This document shows positions 15,041-16,011 of a stretch of 16,011 nucleotides of DNA, piece after piece. Position 1 is the stretch's first letter; each line of letters starts with the position of its first letter. The notes under the pieces were generated by a model. It saw nothing but the letters and a program-made list of their open reading frames with translations, was not told the origin of the DNA and ran no database searches. This DNA is from Sulfurospirillum sp. UBA6790. GTDB taxonomy: Bacteria; Campylobacterota; Campylobacteria; Campylobacterales; Sulfurospirillaceae. The stretch is from positions 1-16,011 of the forward strand of contig DKFS01000081.1 of NCBI GenBank assembly GCA_002452855.1, given 5' to 3'. The translations under genes and the position numbers were made by a program.

Positions 15041-16011
15041 TTATAGTCCTCCGAAAAGGTTTTTTAACGCATTTGGATTGCGTTCAATCTCTTCTTTAAC
15101 TTGCGCTTCGTTGGTGGCGGTTGTATTTGCCGTAGCAGCTCCTGATTCATGAAGCTCGATCTCAACACCACACAGCATTGAGGTTAAACGAATGTTAATA
15201 CCATTTTTACCAATTGCTTTTGATTTTTGATCACTTGGTAAGGTGACGATGGCTTTACCGTTTTGAAGTTTAACATTGGAAATAATCGCAGGAGCTAAAG
15301 CACGTGCGATGAAAATTTCAGGGACGTTAGAGTATTCAATACAGTCGATATTTTCATTGTGTAACTCTTTGCTCACGGCATTAATACGTACACCTTTGGT
15401 ACCAACGGTAGCGCCAACGGCGTCGATATTAGGATGCAATGAACTCAGTGCAATTTTTGCTCGCTCGCCAGGAATTCTAGCGCTTCCGACAATTTTAATC
15501 ATGCCATCTTTGATTTCAGGAACTTCAAGTTCTAAAAGAGATTCTAAAAATTTTGGACTGGTGCGTGAGAGTTCAACATACATTCCTTGCGTTTTATCAA
15601 TCATGACTTTGCGAATCACACTTTTAACCACGTTGCCGACTTTAAATTTTTCACCTTTAATGCGGTTTTTACGTGGCAAAACAGCTCTGATTTCATCAAT
15701 TTCTATATACGTTGTTTCATCATTATCGATACGAACAACCGTTCCAAAAACAGTTTTACCAATAAGTTTTTGATATTTTTCAAAAATATTATTTTCTAAG
15801 AGACGTTGAATGTGATACTCGAGTTCTTTTTGGAGGGTTGCAGCGGCTGTTCTTCCCAAATTATCCAGTGGCAATTCATAAGTCAGCTCATCGCCGATTT
15901 CTACATCAGGGTCAATCTCTTTGGCTTCTTTGACAGCAATAAAATTTTCGTTTCCTTCTTGAAGCCTTATATCATCAGGCGTAACAACAATAACTTTTTG
16001 ATAGAGTTTTA
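15041..16011 (-). CDS. nusA: Transcription termination/antitermination factor NusA (N-terminus outside window)
   Basis: The 322 visible residues lack roughly the first 50-60, which lie beyond base 16011; the frame is open to the edge, so the TTG at 15874 is not the start. NusA binds RNA polymerase and nascent RNA, modulating pausing, termination and antitermination. In order there are the end of the polymerase-binding N-domain (KEIDPDVEIGDELTYELPL), an S1 domain beginning around visible residue 82 (GKTVFGTVVRID), KH1 with IPGERAKIAL and VGTKGVRINAV, and KH2 with AIGKNGINIRL. Like other Campylobacterota, it lacks the acidic repeats of the E. coli protein. It ends instead in an Ala/Thr- and Glu-rich linker and NALKNLFGGL. 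It converges on the lipoprotein gene across the palindrome hairpin. Confidence 0.95.
   Translation of the reverse strand, partial: KLYQKVIVVTPDDIRLQEGNENFIAVKEAKEIDPDVEIGDELTYELPLDNLGRTAAATLQKELEYHIQRLLENNIFEKYQKLIGKTVFGTVVRIDNDETTYIEIDEIRAVLPRKNRIKGEKFKVGNVVKSVIRKVMIDKTQGMYVELSRTSPKFLESLLELEVPEIKDGMIKIVGSARIPGERAKIALSSLHPNIDAVGATVGTKGVRINAVSKELHNENIDCIEYSNVPEIFIARALAPAIISNVKLQNGKAIVTLPSDQKSKAIGKNGINIRLTSMLCGVEIELHESGAATANTTATNEAQVKEEIERNPNALKNLFGGL

Overview
The window looks like chromosome from a Campylobacterota (epsilonproteobacterial) species, probably Sulfurospirillum or a close relative. The evidence is the AT-rich composition, the gene orders gmk-tatA-argS and nadD | gapA-pgk-tpiA-fabI (both of which I remember from Campylobacter jejuni), a NusA, ArgS and FabI that read very like their Campylobacter counterparts, and T-rich promoters with strong -10 boxes. 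The genus is an inference; I could not search. No rRNA, tRNA, CRISPR array, prophage or insertion sequence was seen. No gene-free stretch exceeds 300 bases; the longest is the 174-base divergent region at 7793-7966.

Layout. Positions 1-2975 (+): the 3' end of gmk, then a promoter and a tight run of tatA, argS and a membrane-anchored ββα-metal (DNA/RNA non-specific) endonuclease. Positions 2994-7248 (-): three genes coupled by 1-base TAATG overlaps. In transcription order they encode a TonB-receptor-like outer-membrane protein, a small exported protein of unknown family, and an inner-membrane GGDEF-EAL cyclic-di-GMP enzyme. They suggest an outer-membrane-to-cytoplasm signalling line. Positions 7370-8995: a PerR-like Fur-family regulator divergent from a di-haem cytochrome c peroxidase, an oxidative-stress pair. 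Positions 9055-9936 (-): nadD fused in frame to rsfS. Positions 10051-14965 (+): gapA, pgk, tpiA (lower glycolysis/gluconeogenesis), fabI (fatty-acid synthesis), a DppB/OppB-type permease without visible partners, and a 50-residue lipoprotein. Positions 15041-16011 (-): nusA, cut by the window edge.

The most unusual feature is not a gene. The perfect palindrome TTACATGTAA occurs nine times in 16 kb, where base composition predicts roughly 0.05. Three copies sit just upstream of ribosome binding sites, one nearly fills the 18-base gap between convergent genes, two form a perfect 14-bp hairpin between convergent genes, and three are inside nadD, gapA and tpiA, always read as Leu-His-Val. It behaves like a highly iterated palindrome or an uptake-signal-like element, though a regulatory role at the 5' copies is possible.

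Several starts were moved from the longest reading frame because a Shine-Dalgarno site or overlap decided it: perR, gapA, the permease, and the small exported gene at 4898-5353.
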